Position numbers and translations under genes: made by a program
Origin: Acidobacteriota bacterium
GTDB taxonomy: Bacteria; Acidobacteriota; Terriglobia; Terriglobales; SCQP01
NCBI GenBank assembly: GCA_027315185.1
Contig: DAHUYO010000038.1
Location: 1 to 32,917, forward strand
Direction of reading: 5' to 3'
Length of the DNA stretch: 32,917 nucleotides
The notes under the pieces: generated by a model
What the model was told of the DNA's origin: nothing
Databases searched by the model: none
What the model saw: the letters and a program-made list of their open reading frames with translations, nothing else
Part shown: positions 8,396 to 17,996 of the stretch, piece by piece
Layout of the letters: each line of letters starts with the position of its first letter
How positions within the stretch are numbered: the stretch's first letter is position 1

Positions 8396-8960
8396 GCGCC
8401 CGCCTTCGCCCGTACGGTCCCGCCTCTGGCCGGGAGCTTGAGATGCGGCGCCTTTTGCCACAACCGCTCCAGGTCATAAAACCGCCGCCCGCCGGCCGAA
8501 AAGATGTGCACGACGAAATCCAAATAGTCCAGTACCCGCCATTCCGCCTCGGCGCCGCCCTCGCGGTGCGCCAGCCGCGGTCCCCGGCCGCGCTTGACCG
8601 CTTCCTCGATGGCGTCGGTAATGGCCTCGACCTGCCGCGCGCTGCCGCCGTGGGCAATCAAGAAATAATCCGTGAACCCGGCGAGGCCGCGTACGTCCAG
8701 GGCCACGATGTCTTCCGCTTTCTTGCTCTCCGCCGCCCGCCATGCGCGGAACAACGCCTCCCGCACCTGGCGGGCGGCGGCGGCTCCGCCCGCGGTAGCG
8801 GCACGGCGCCGCGCCGCCGCCGGCCGCTTCGCGCGGCCCGCCGCCGCGCTTTTTGCGCCGCTTCGCGCCGCCGCCTTCCGGGCCGCCGTCTTCGCCGGCG
8901 GCGTGGCCGCCTTCCTTCTTCCCGCCGTTTTCCCGCGCCGTTTTGCCGGTGTCGCTTTGC

Positions 8961-8964
<4 letters not shown>
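8392..8964 (-). CDS. rsfS: Ribosome silencing factor RsfS with basic N-terminal tail
   Basis: The C-terminal ~115 residues are RsfS/Iojap: ALDVRGLAGFTDYFLIAHGGSARQVEAITDAIEEAVK then EWRVLDYLDFVVHIFSAGGRRFYDLERLW. RsfS binds L14 on the 50S subunit and blocks subunit joining in starvation. The first ~65 residues are an unusual Ala/Lys/Arg-rich tail resembling histone H1 tails, absent from typical ~110-residue RsfS. The ATG at 8964 overlaps the nadD stop as ATGA; a TTG two codons earlier is possible. Its own stop overlaps the next start. Overlaps on both sides point to translational coupling. Confidence 0.92.
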
Positions 8965-10688
<1,724 letters not shown>

Positions 10689-10700
10689 CCTTTGCCGGCT

Positions 10701-10958
10701 TTAGGCAATCGGGTGCACGTGGACGAACTTGCCTTCGCGTCCCCGGCTGACGTATTCCACCCGCCCCGCGGCCAATGCGAACAGCGTGTCGTCCTTGCCA
10801 CGGCCCACATTCAGCCCCGCCTTCATCGGCGTGCCGCGTTGCCGCACCAAAATCGCTCCGCCCCGCACCGTCTGGCCCGCGTAAACTTTGACGCCCAGGC
10901 GTTGCGCGTTGGAGTCGCGCCCGTTCCGTGAGCTGCCCAATCCCTTTTTGTGCGCCAT
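10701..10958 (-). CDS. rpmA: 50S ribosomal protein L27
   Basis: At 85 residues this is the standard L27 length. It begins [22 protein letters not shown], with the conserved basic N terminus that reaches the peptidyl-transferase centre. It continues [11 protein letters not shown], then the [14 protein letters not shown] segment, and ends FVHVHPIA. The N terminus starts directly with the mature-type sequence, so no Firmicutes-style cleavable extension is present. It lies 2 nt downstream of rplU, so the two are co-transcribed. Confidence 0.98.
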   Translation of the reverse strand: MAHKKGLGSSRNGRDSNAQRLGVKVYAGQTVRGGAILVRQRGTPMKAGLNVGRGKDDTLFALAAGRVEYVSRGREGKFVHVHPIA

Positions 10959-10960
10959 CG

Positions 10961-11299
10961 CTACTTCTCCCCGCTCGCCGCGCCGTCACTCAGCGGCTTG
11001 CCATCCACTTCAATGCCGGTGATGCGCACCGCCGTATACGGCTGCCGGTGCCCGGCCAGCTTTTTGTATTGCTTCTTGCGTTTGTAATGGAAAACCAAAA
11101 CCTTCTTGTCTTTGCCGTCCTCCACCACCGCGGCCGTCACCCGCGCGTTCTTCGGCGCCGTCACCAGGCCGCGCGCATCGCTTACCGCCAAGACGTCGGC
11201 GGTCTCGATGGTGCCCGTGGCATCCAGCTTCTCCAGCCGCACCACGTCGCCTGGCGCCACCCGATATTGCTTGCCCCCGCTGCGGATTACCGCGTACAT
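10961..11299 (-). CDS. rplU: 50S ribosomal protein L21
   Basis: The protein is 112 residues: [25 protein letters not shown] at the start, and the L21 signature near [32 protein letters not shown]21 binds 23S rRNA domain V and L20 during early 50S assembly. The C-terminal ~12 residues ([12 protein letters not shown]) are an unconserved tail. The ATG is preceded by AGGGAGGAAGC, the strongest Shine-Dalgarno of this cluster. A TAGAAT -10-like box lies at 11324-11329 on the same strand. Confidence 0.98.
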   Translation of the reverse strand: MYAVIRSGGKQYRVAPGDVVRLEKLDATGTIETADVLAVSDARGLVTAPKNARVTAAVVEDGKDKKVLVFHYKRKKQYKKLAGHRQPYTAVRITGIEVDGKPLSDGAASGEK

Positions 11300-11323
11300 G
11301 CTTCCTCCCTGCGCAAAACACCT

Positions 11324-11329
11324 ATTCTA
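11324..11329 (-). promoter_or_regulatory. Putative -10 of rplU
   Basis: TAGAAT on the minus strand lies 24 nt before the rplU ATG, leaving room for a ~17-nt leader with the Shine-Dalgarno. No recognisable -35 occurs at 16-18 nt, so confidence is modest. Confidence 0.35.
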
Positions 11330-11353
11330 CACGACTTCCGGCGCCGGGCGGCC

Positions 11354-11401
11354 CCTTCGCCGGCGCCGCGGATGGGGCTGATGGCGCGGCGCCGGCGAAG
11401 G
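11354..11401. repeat. 17-bp perfect inverted repeat upstream of rplU
   Basis: The arms at 11354-11370 and 11385-11401 (CCTTCGCCGGCGCCGCG and its exact complement) enclose a 14-nt loop. It lies between the microgene terminator and the proposed rplU -10. It could be an operator, an RNA element for read-through transcripts, or a relic of an intergenic repeat. It does not have an L21-leader layout that I recognise. Confidence 0.6.
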
Positions 11402-11420
11402 CGCGCTCGCATCGCGCGGC

Positions 11421-11451
11421 AAAAAAAAGGATGCGCCACAGCGGCGCATCC
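11421..11451 (-). terminator. Rho-independent terminator of the lysine-rich microgene
   Basis: Read on the minus strand, GGATGCGCC, a 5-nt loop, GGCGCATCC and then eight T residues. It is a textbook intrinsic terminator 29 nt after the stop codon of the 17-residue reading frame. Confidence 0.9.
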
Positions 11452-11479
11452 TCAGGTTCGGTGCTTCGGATGAAGATGG

Positions 11480-11533
11480 CTACTTCTTTTTCTTGGCCGG
11501 CTTCTTCGCGGCAGCCTTTTTCTTGGTCGGCAT
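11480..11533 (-). CDS. 17-residue lysine-rich microprotein or leader peptide
   Basis: The reading frame encodes MPTKKKAAAKKPAKKKK, nine lysines in 17 residues, ending TAG. It cannot extend upstream: a TAG lies in frame two codons before the ATG. It has a full expression apparatus on the minus strand: promoter TTGACT-17-TATATC at 11615-11643, a leader hairpin with a GCAA loop (11550-11567), GGAGG 7 nt before the ATG, and a strong terminator (11421-11451). The composition resembles the Lys/Ala/Pro tails of H1-like DNA-binding proteins. It may be a nucleic-acid-binding microprotein, or a lysine-codon leader peptide before rplU. Function is unproven, but its status as a gene is well supported. 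Confidence 0.75.
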   Translation of the reverse strand: MPTKKKAAAKKPAKKKK

Positions 11534-11549
11534 AAGCTATCCTCCTTTT

Positions 11550-11567
11550 CCCTGCCTTGCGGCAGGG
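11550..11567 (-). promoter_or_regulatory. 5'-leader hairpin of the microgene
   Basis: On the minus strand CCCTGCC-GCAA-GGCAGGG forms a 7-bp stem capped by a GNRA tetraloop, ending 4 nt before the GGAGG ribosome binding site. It is likely an mRNA-stabilising or translation-control element. Confidence 0.6.
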
Positions 11568-11614
11568 TCTTGGGCTCTGCCCCAGCATTTTGCGTGCGTG
11601 GCAAAGTCACACAA

Positions 11615-11643
11615 GATATAGGGCCACCCATTGCCGGAGTCAA
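11615..11643 (-). promoter_or_regulatory. Sigma-70-type promoter of the microgene
   Basis: TTGACT (11643-11638), a 17-nt spacer, and TATATC (11620-11615), read on the minus strand. This is the best consensus match on this strand and drives the microgene about 75 nt downstream. Confidence 0.8.
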
Positions 11644-11781
11644 GAAAAATCGTCCTTGAGGGCACTTTTTCTCTTGACGAATCGGCTGCCTGGCCGCCAG
11701 GCCAGTGCACCGCTTGCCGCCACCGCCCGCGAGCCGTCCTCGCCGCCGGCCGACGCGGCGGTGCGCCGCGGGCCGCCCCGC

Positions 11782-12306
11782 CTACTCGCCTTGCGCGTGC
11801 AACTGTTTGGACTTCGCCTCCACGCCCGCCGCCAGCTTCTGCTTGTACTCCTTCATCTTTTGCGCCAATTGCGGGTCGCTGAGCGCCAGAATCTGCGCCG
11901 CCAGCACGGCCGCGTTGCGCGCACCCGCATCGCCGACGGCCATCGTCGCCACCGGCACGCCGGCCGGCATCATGGACAGCGAGAGCAGGGAATCGAAGCC
12001 CGAGAGCGGCGAGGTCGCCAGCGGCACGCCGATCACCGGCAGCGTCGTTTCCGCCGCCACCGCCCCGCCCAGGGCGGCCGCCGCTCCGGCGCCGACGATG
12101 ATCACCTTGAGGCCGCGTCCCGCCGCCTGGGAGGCGTATTCCGCCGTTCGCCGCGGGGAGCGGTGCGCCGAGCAAATCTCGATCTCATAGCCGATGCCGA
12201 ACTCCGCCAGCAGCTTCGAAGCCTGCCGCATCACCGGCAGGTCGGTGTCGCTGCCCATCAAAATGCCCACGCGGGGCGTGGACGTGGTCGCTGTATTTGC
12301 GCTCAT
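11782..12306 (-). CDS. purE: N5-carboxyaminoimidazole ribonucleotide mutase
   Basis: Class I PurE interconverts N5-CAIR and CAIR in purine synthesis. The protein is 174 residues: VGILMGSDTDLPVM at the N terminus, the EICSAHRSPRRTAEYA segment with the catalytic histidine, and VIIVGAGAAAALGGAVAAETTLPVIGVP. These pattern with class I enzymes that act with PurK, although purK is not in the window. The ATG has GGAGAACC about 4 nt upstream. It lies 45 nt downstream of purD on the same strand; the pair is likely an operon. Confidence 0.95.
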   Translation of the reverse strand: MSANTATTSTPRVGILMGSDTDLPVMRQASKLLAEFGIGYEIEICSAHRSPRRTAEYASQAAGRGLKVIIVGAGAAAALGGAVAAETTLPVIGVPLATSPLSGFDSLLSLSMMPAGVPVATMAVGDAGARNAAVLAAQILALSDPQLAQKMKEYKQKLAAGVEAKSKQLHAQGE

Positions 12307-12351
12307 GGTTCTCCTGGGTTGTTGATGCCGGGCCCGGCGGGCCCGGAGAAA

Positions 12352-13644
12352 TCAAATCCGCGCACCGGCGGCAATCCAGGCGAGCGCCCGGCGGCCGATG
12401 TCGCGGCGATACTGCATGCCTTCAAAGCGGATTGGTTCGACGCCGGCGTAGGCTTGTTCCAGCGCCGCCGCCAGCGTCTCCGCCCGCGCGGTCACGCCCA
12501 GCACCCGTCCGCCGCGCGTCACCCAATGCTGCTGCCGCAGCGCGGTGCCGGCATGAAAAATCGTAACCTGCGCCTCGCGGCTGGCGACCTCCAGGCCGAG
12601 TATCGGCAGGTCGGTCGCGAACGACCCGGGATAACCGCCGCTGGCCAGCACCACGCAGGCCGCCGGCTGCGGCGACCAGCGCAGCAGATCCGGGCGCAGG
12701 CGCCCCTCCGCCACCGACAGCAGCACCGTCGCCCAGTCGCCCTGCGCGCGCACCAGGATCGCCTGCGCCTCGGGATCCCCGAAGCGCACGTTGAACTCCA
12801 GCACCCGCGGCCCGTCCGCCGTTAACATCAGCCCGCAGTACAGAACGCCGCGCAGCGGATGTCCCTCCGCCGCCATGCCCCGCAGCACCGGCCCGACGAT
12901 CTCCCGCTCGATGCGGGTCCGCAGCTCCGGCGGCAACAGCTCGTCCGCCGACACCGCCCCCATGCCGCCGGTGTTGGGCCCGCGGTCGCCGTCCAGCGCG
13001 CGCTTATGATCCTGGGCCGGCGGCAGCAGCGACCATCGCTCGCCGTCGCTCAGCGCCAGCAAGCTGATTTCCTCGCCGCGCAGGCACTCCTCGACGAGCA
13101 CCCGCTGTCCGGCGCTGCCCGCCAGCCGTCCGGCGAACAAATCCGCCAGCGCCGCCTCCGCGCCGGCGCGATCCTCGGCGATGATCACGCCTTTGCCCGC
13201 CGCCAGACCGTCGGCCTTCAAGACCACCGGCGGGGGAAACTTGTCCAGCGCCGCCAGCGCCTCGGCCTCGCTGGCGCAGGCGGCGAACCGCGCCGTCGGC
13301 ACTTGATGCCGGGCCATGAACTCCTTGGCGAAGATTTTGCTGCTCTCCAGCCGGGCCGCCGCCCGCGAGGGCCCGAATACCCGCCGCCCGGCGGCTTCCA
13401 GCGCGTCGGCCACGCCCGCCGCCAAGGGCGCTTCCGGGCCGACCACGGTCAAATCTATGTCCAGCTCTTCGGCCAGCGCCGCCACCCGCGACGCATCCGT
13501 CGGGTCGCCGGCGATCGGCTCGGCCAGGGTCGCGATGGCGTCGCTGCCCGGCAGCGCGTATAGCCGCTGCACCGCCGGCGACTGCCGCAGCGTCCATGCC
13601 AGCGCATGTTCCCGCCCACCCCCGCCCAACAACAACACCTTCAT
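12352..13644 (-). CDS. purD: Phosphoribosylamine-glycine ligase
   Basis: PurD (GARS) is an ATP-grasp ligase that makes glycinamide ribonucleotide. The 430-residue protein starts MKVLLLGGGGREHALAW, the canonical N terminus, so the ATG at 13644 is preferred over an upstream in-frame start. ATP-grasp features include PPVVLKADGLAAGKGVIIAED, the LVEECLRGEEISLLALSDG segment, and RVLEFNVRFGDPEAQ near the active site. It is followed by purE; a 180-nt GC-rich spacer separates it from pyrD upstream. Confidence 0.96.
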   Translation of the reverse strand: MKVLLLGGGGREHALAWTLRQSPAVQRLYALPGSDAIATLAEPIAGDPTDASRVAALAEELDIDLTVVGPEAPLAAGVADALEAAGRRVFGPSRAAARLESSKIFAKEFMARHQVPTARFAACASEAEALAALDKFPPPVVLKADGLAAGKGVIIAEDRAGAEAALADLFAGRLAGSAGQRVLVEECLRGEEISLLALSDGERWSLLPPAQDHKRALDGDRGPNTGGMGAVSADELLPPELRTRIEREIVGPVLRGMAAEGHPLRGVLYCGLMLTADGPRVLEFNVRFGDPEAQAILVRAQGDWATVLLSVAEGRLRPDLLRWSPQPAACVVLASGGYPGSFATDLPILGLEVASREAQVTIFHAGTALRQQHWVTRGGRVLGVTARAETLAAALEQAYAGVEPIRFEGMQYRRDIGRRALAWIAAGARI

Positions 13645-13824
13645 CGTCGCCAGTCCTCGCTTTCCCATTCCTGCCGCAGGTGCCGGCGCTGGGACCGCTC
13701 GCCGGCGCCGGCCGCCGGCACGCCGTGCCGCGCGCCGGCGGGTTGTGCCGCGCCGGTTGCCGTTTCGAACGCTGCATTCCGGGAGGAGCGGCCGCGCCGC
13801 TCCGTTGCACCGCGTTGTCCCATC

Positions 13825-14760
13825 CTACCCGCTCGCCGGGTTGTCGCCGGTGCTCATTTCCATCGCCCCGGTTAGATCCCCTACCCGCGCCACGCCATGG
13901 CGCGCGCCATACCGCTTCAGCTCGTTCAATACATTCCCCGTCGCCTTCGGATCCCAAAAATTCGCCGTGCCCACCTGCACCGCCCGCGCGCCGGCCAGCA
14001 AAAACTCCACCGCATCCTCCCCGGTGGCGATTCCGCCGGCGCCGATCAGCGGGATTTTCACCGCCTGGTAGGCCTCCCATACCATCCGCACCGCCAGCGG
14101 CTTGATGGCCGGGCCCGACAACCCCGCCACCACGTTGGCGAAGCGAGGCCGGCGCGTTCGGGGATCAATGGCCATGCCCAAGAAGGTATTGACCAGCGTC
14201 AGCGCATCCGCTCCCGCTCCCTCCGCCACCCGCGCCATCTCCGCGATGCTGGTCACGTTCGGCGTCAGCTTGACAATCACCGGCCGCCGCGCCGTCCGCT
14301 TCACCCGCTCCACGACCTCCGCCAGCAGCCGCGGGTCGCAACCGAAAACCATCCCGCCACGCTGGGTGTTCGGGCAGCTCACGTTCAGCTCATAGGCCGC
14401 GATGCCCTCCCCCTCGTTCAGCACGGCGACCACCTCCAGATAGTCCTCCACCGTGTAGCCGAAGACGTTGGCGATGACCCGCGCGCCGATCTGCCGCAGC
14501 CGCGGCAGGCGCGTGCGCACGAAGGCCGCCGCGCCGATGTTTTGCAGCCCCACGGAGTTGAGCATGCCCGCCGAGGTTTCGAACAGCCGCGGGCTGGGAT
14601 TGCCCGCCATGGGCTGCGACGACAACCCCTTGGTCACCACCGCCCCGAGCTTCTTCAAGTTGACGATGTCTTCCAACTCCACGCCATAGCCGAACGTGCC
14701 GCTGGCCGCCAGGATGGGATTGGGCAGGGTGACGCCGGCAATTTCGATGTTGAGGTCCAT
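13825..14760 (-). CDS. pyrD: Dihydroorotate dehydrogenase, class 1B catalytic subunit
   Basis: This FMN enzyme oxidises dihydroorotate to orotate in UMP synthesis. The 311-residue protein starts [26 protein letters not shown]. The active-site loop [11 protein letters not shown] carries the catalytic cysteine of class 1 enzymes, and [21 protein letters not shown] binds FMN phosphate. The pattern matches the 1B type, which normally pairs with the PyrK electron-transfer subunit; pyrK is not within the window. The ATG at 14760 is chosen because residues upstream of it are low-complexity and would run into the divergent tyrS promoter. Confidence 0.95.
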   Translation of the reverse strand: MDLNIEIAGVTLPNPILAASGTFGYGVELEDIVNLKKLGAVVTKGLSSQPMAGNPSPRLFETSAGMLNSVGLQNIGAAAFVRTRLPRLRQIGARVIANVFGYTVEDYLEVVAVLNEGEGIAAYELNVSCPNTQRGGMVFGCDPRLLAEVVERVKRTARRPVIVKLTPNVTSIAEMARVAEGAGADALTLVNTFLGMAIDPRTRRPRFANVVAGLSGPAIKPLAVRMVWEAYQAVKIPLIGAGGIATGEDAVEFLLAGARAVQVGTANFWDPKATGNVLNELKRYGARHGVARVGDLTGAMEMSTGDNPASG

Positions 14761-14778
14761 GCGGGCCCGGTGGGGTGG

Positions 14779-14811
14779 TTTCCGTGGCCGCAGCCACGGA
14801 AAGCCTATAAT
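14779..14811 (+). promoter_or_regulatory. tyrS -10 box with adjoining palindrome
   Basis: A perfect -10 hexamer TATAAT (14806-14811) lies 73 nt before the tyrS ATG. Immediately upstream is a 10-bp inverted repeat TTTCCGTGGC/GCCACGGAAA (14779-14802, 4-nt centre) that covers the -35 region. It could be an operator for tyrS, pyrD or both. Confidence 0.6.
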
Positions 14812-14884
14812 GAGAACTTTTCCCGCCCACGTCAAAGCCGCCGCCGCGCCTCGCCGCCGACGGGCCCTGGCGCCGGCTCGTTCC

Positions 14885-16102
14885 ATGACCATTGCCGAAC
14901 AAATCGCCTACCTGAAAAAAGGCGCCGCCGAGATCATTCCCGAAGCCGAACTCGCCGAGCGGCTGCAGGCCGCGGCGGCGGCCGGCCGGCCCCTGCGCGT
15001 GAAGGCCGGTTTCGACCCCACCGCCCCCGACCTGCACCTGGGCCACACCGTGCTGCTGCGCAAGCTGAAGCATTTTCAGGACCTCGGGCATCAAGTCATT
15101 TTCCTGATCGGCGATTTCACCGGCCTGATCGGCGATCCCACCGGCCGCAGCGCCACGCGTCCGCCGCTGACGCCGGAAGAGATCGCCGCCAACGCGGAGA
15201 CCTACCGCGGCCAAGTGTTCAAGATTCTGGATCCGGAGAAAACCCAGGTCGCCTTCAACTCCGAATGGTTCGGCCCGTTCCCCTCCGCCGAATGGGTCCG
15301 GCTCTGCGCCAAGTACACGGTGGCGCGCATTCTGGAGCGTGACGATTTCCAGCAGCGTTTCCGCGCCGGCCAGCCCATTTCCATCCACGAGTTCCTCTAT
15401 CCCCTGGTGCAGGCCTATGACTCCGTGGCCCTCCACGCCGACGTCGAATTGGGCGGAACGGACCAGAAATTCAACCTCCTGGTGGGCCGCGAAATCCAGC
15501 GCGAATACGGCCAGCCGCCGCAGATCATCCTGACCACGCCGTTGCTGGAGGGCTTGGACGGCGTGCAGAAGATGTCCAAGTCGCTGGGCAACTATGTCGG
15601 CATCACCGAGCCGCCGGAGCAGATGTTCGGCAAGCTCATGTCCATCTCCGACGAGCTGATGTGGCGGTATTGGCTGCTGCTCACCGACCGCACCGAAGCC
15701 CAGATCGCCCAACTCCGGGCGCAGGCGGAGGGCGGACAGCGGCATCCCATGGACATCAAGCAGGAATTGGCCGCGCTGATCGTCGCCGACTTCCACGGCG
15801 CCGCCGCCGCCGAAGCCGCCCGTCGGCAGTTCGAATCCGTGGTGCGGCATAAGGAAGCGCCGGCGGAGATCGCCCAGGCGGCGTATCGCCTTCCTCCCGG
15901 CCCGCTGCGGGTGGACAAAATGCTGGCGGAGCTGCAACTGGCGGCCTCCGTCACCGAAGCCGCCCGCTTGATCCGTTCCGGCGCGGTTTCCTTCGACGCC
16001 CAGCGGGTCGAGGCGGTGTCCATTCCGGCGCCGAACGCGGGCGAAATCTTGATCAAAGTCGGCAAGCGCCGCTTCTGCCGGGTCACGCTGCAATCTTCGT
16101 GA
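14885..16102 (+). CDS. tyrS: Tyrosyl-tRNA synthetase
   Basis: This class I synthetase charges tRNA-Tyr. The 405-residue protein carries [19 protein letters not shown] (HIGH motif H51-H54), [13 protein letters not shown], the tyrosine pocket region [17 protein letters not shown], and KMSKS at 229-233. The C-terminal ~65 residues form an S4-type RNA-binding domain ([33 protein letters not shown]). The sequence is of the TyrRZ-like branch rather than the Bacillus TyrS type. It diverges from pyrD with 124 bp between starts. No T-box or other leader riboswitch is visible. Confidence 0.96.
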   Translation: MTIAEQIAYLKKGAAEIIPEAELAERLQAAAAAGRPLRVKAGFDPTAPDLHLGHTVLLRKLKHFQDLGHQVIFLIGDFTGLIGDPTGRSATRPPLTPEEIAANAETYRGQVFKILDPEKTQVAFNSEWFGPFPSAEWVRLCAKYTVARILERDDFQQRFRAGQPISIHEFLYPLVQAYDSVALHADVELGGTDQKFNLLVGREIQREYGQPPQIILTTPLLEGLDGVQKMSKSLGNYVGITEPPEQMFGKLMSISDELMWRYWLLLTDRTEAQIAQLRAQAEGGQRHPMDIKQELAALIVADFHGAAAAEAARRQFESVVRHKEAPAEIAQAAYRLPPGPLRVDKMLAELQLAASVTEAARLIRSGAVSFDAQRVEAVSIPAPNAGEILIKVGKRRFCRVTLQSS

Positions 16103-16203
16103 ACCCGGGTCCGGCGGGGGCGGCGCGGCGGATCCTGATCCCGGCGCGGCGGCTCCGCCGGCCGCGTTTCTGGCGCTATGGTCCCCGGGGCCAAACCCTC
16201 CCC

Positions 16204-16209
16204 TATACT
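16204..16209 (+). promoter_or_regulatory. Putative -10 of the exported-protein gene
   Basis: TATACT with only 6 nt before the ATG at 16216 and no Shine-Dalgarno, so initiation at or near the A of the ATG is expected. Confidence 0.45.
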
Positions 16210-16215
16210 GGCCCT

Positions 16216-16857
16216 ATGCCGTGGCGCGCCTTGCCATTGATTTTCGCTCTGGCATTCCCTCTCGCCGCCGCCCTGCTGCTTTCGCCCCGCGTCACGTTTA
16301 CGGAGAGCTTCCCGGGCTCCCAGCCCGTCTTTTTTCAAATCATCGTTCGTCCTAACGGCGCCGTGGCCTATACCACCATCGAGAAACCGGGCCAGCCGAA
16401 ACTGCAACTCCGGTTCACCTCAATTCGCCTGGCCGGCCAGGTCTTCGCTCTGACCCATCAGCTGCACGATTTCCAGTCGCCACGAATCGAAAGCCGCAAG
16501 CATGTCGGGGCCATGGGCGCCAAGATGCTGGCTTTCGACGGTGCCCGGCATCATTTTCAGCAAACGTTCAACTTCACCACCGTGCGCGCCGCAGCCGAGC
16601 TGAACCGGATCTTTCAGGGCGTCTCCACCGCCAGCGAGGATGGTCTGCGGCTGCGGCGGGAAATCCGCTATGATCCGTTGGGCGTCATTCAGGCGCTGGA
16701 CCAGATCGGACGGGACTGGGAGCAGAACCAGATCAGCTTCGGCGCTCCCTTGGTGCCCATCCTCCGCCACGCCGCCACCGATCCCGACCTGATGCACATG
16801 GCCCGCCGCCGCGCCAAGCGGCTGCTGCGCTCCCTGACCGGCGAACGCCACCGCTAA
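16216..16857 (+). CDS. Exported or membrane-anchored hypothetical protein
   Basis: The protein is 213 residues. The N terminus (MPWRALPLIFALAFPLAAALLL) is a signal peptide or anchor: basic start, ~18 hydrophobic residues, no lipobox. The rest is a mixed alpha/beta domain with no recognised motif; FTSIRLAGQVFALTHQLHDF and a basic C terminus (MARRRAKRLLRSLTGERHR) are noteworthy. It follows tyrS by 113 nt in the same direction but has its own TATACT box. A longer frame from 16099 exists but would place the signal peptide internally, so the ATG at 16216 is preferred. Confidence 0.75.
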   Translation: MPWRALPLIFALAFPLAAALLLSPRVTFTESFPGSQPVFFQIIVRPNGAVAYTTIEKPGQPKLQLRFTSIRLAGQVFALTHQLHDFQSPRIESRKHVGAMGAKMLAFDGARHHFQQTFNFTTVRAAAELNRIFQGVSTASEDGLRLRREIRYDPLGVIQALDQIGRDWEQNQISFGAPLVPILRHAATDPDLMHMARRRAKRLLRSLTGERHR

Positions 16858-16894
16858 GCGGACCTGCGGACCGGGGGTGGTGCCGTTGGCGGCG

Positions 16895-16945
16895 CCAAGC
16901 GGGACGCCCCGCCGCAGGCGGGGCAGGGGCCCGCGCCAGGTAATT
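16895..16945 (+). repeat. GCA-loop hairpin repeat, copy b
   Basis: CCCCGCC-GCA-GGCGGGG (16907-16923) is followed by CAGGGGCCCGCGCCAGGTAATTATT. The leading GCGCCAAGCGGGACG matches the start of the tandem unit at 21355. It sits 23 nt upstream of two-hairpin copy 3. Confidence 0.7.
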
Positions 16946-16968
16946 ATTCAGAGCTCCCGCCCCGCCCT

Positions 16969-17021
16969 CGTGGAACCGGCTTTAGCCGGTGTGCTGCGGG
17001 CTTCAGCCCGCAGTCGCCCCC
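16969..17021 (+). repeat. Two-hairpin intergenic repeat, copy 3
   Basis: It aligns gaplessly with 213-265 and 7360-7412. Hairpin 1 is CCGGCT-TT-AGCCGG and hairpin 2 is GCGGGCT-TC-AGCCCGC. Stem bases differ from the other copies in complementary pairs. A degenerate GCA-loop repeat with the tail CAGGGCCCGCGCCCGGCAA follows at about 17024-17056, so the two families are interleaved here. Confidence 0.8.
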
Positions 17022-17140
17022 CGCGTGCGCAGCCGCGCCAGGGCCCGCGCCCGGCAACGCGGACGCCTTTGCCGGCCGGCAAGCCTCTGGCGCGGGAACG
17101 TGGCCCACTCCGCCGCGCGCGCCGGCATCTCAAGCCAATT

Positions 17141-17810
17141 ATGTCCAAGGAGAAACCGCGCTCGCGCCGCGGCACGCGCCGTCCCGCGGAAGCGAAGAGC
17201 GAACGCGCCCGCCGGGAAAGCGGGCAGCCCGGCGGAGGGCAGGGCCGACGGGATCAAGTCGGAGGCTCAGGCGTCTATCCCATGTCGGGGCCGCACCCTG
17301 CCGGGCCCGCCGAACTGCGCACCCCGGCCGCGTGGGGGCAAGGCGAGCGCGGCGCCGCCGGTGATGAGGATTCCGGCCGTTCCGAACTCAGTTTTCAGCC
17401 CGGTTCCAGCGGCGAGGGCGGGGAAGTGCTGGGCGGCCTGGACAGCGGCGCGCCCGGTTCGCCTCCCGCTCCGGGCATCGAGATTCCCCGCCGCGTGGGA
17501 GAAGTCGCTCGACGATTTCAGCGAGATCCACCGCAATTGCTACGTCCGCGTGGAGCAGATCGTCGGCACCAGCCACCGGGTGCAAGTGGACCGGGCGCCG
17601 CTCAACGGCGTCAGCTCGGACCGGCCCGGCGAGCGCAACCGGATTTACGTCTCCGTGGGCGAAATGCCGGGACGGGAGATCACCCATGAGATCTTCGCTC
17701 CGCGCCGGGTGAGCATTGACGCTTCCGGCGCCGGCGGCATTGAGATCGAAGCCGACGACGGCGCGCGCACGGTCATTCGCTGCCTGGAGCACCGCCGCTC
17801 CGCGGCCTAG
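17141..17810 (+). pseudogene. DUF5335-like gene split by a one-base frameshift
   Basis: Frame 1 starts at ATG 17141 (MSKEKPRSRRGTRRPAEAK) and reads through a segment GVYPMSGPHPAGPAELR and an AAWGQGERGAAG block to GIEIP. At the CCCC run 17486-17489 the homologous reading moves to the next frame: AAWEKSLDDFSEIHRNCYVRVEQ and on to the stop at 17808-17810. The joined product IEIP+AAWEKSLDDF matches the (R)EIPRxxWxxFxDDFS start I recall for DUF5335 domains. Removing one C restores a ~222-residue protein. It may be a true pseudogene, a sequencing or assembly error at the C run, or programmed slippage. The role is unknown; domain recognition is from memory. Confidence 0.65.
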
Positions 17811-17982
17811 GCGCGATCGGGCGTCCTCGGGGCAGCGCGCCGGAAGGGGGCGGAGCCTCTGCCGGGGCCGCGCCGAGTCAGCCGCGCTGCCGCCGCCCTC
17901 GGAACCCCGGCGGATGGAAGGGTTCGCTCCCGCTCCGCCTGCCCGCCGGTGGTGTCCTAAAATCGTGTTGCCGATTCGGAGG

Positions 17983-17988
17983 TAAAAT
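17983..17988 (+). promoter_or_regulatory. Putative -10 of the three-gene cassette
   Basis: TAAAAT lies 8 nt before the GTG at 17997. A GGAGG at 17978-17982 is 14 nt from the GTG, too far for good pairing, so leaderless initiation is plausible. Confidence 0.4.
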
Positions 17989-17996
17989 GATCGCCC

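Noticed and set aside
11354-11401. L21 leader regulatory RNA
   Set aside because: The hairpin lies upstream of the likely rplU promoter and does not have a layout I recognise for that leader family.
14390-16093. Long minus-strand open frame of 567 codons opposite tyrS
   Set aside because: It is antisense to a clearly identified tyrS and part of pyrD; its sequence has no domain and is caused by high-GC third-position bias.
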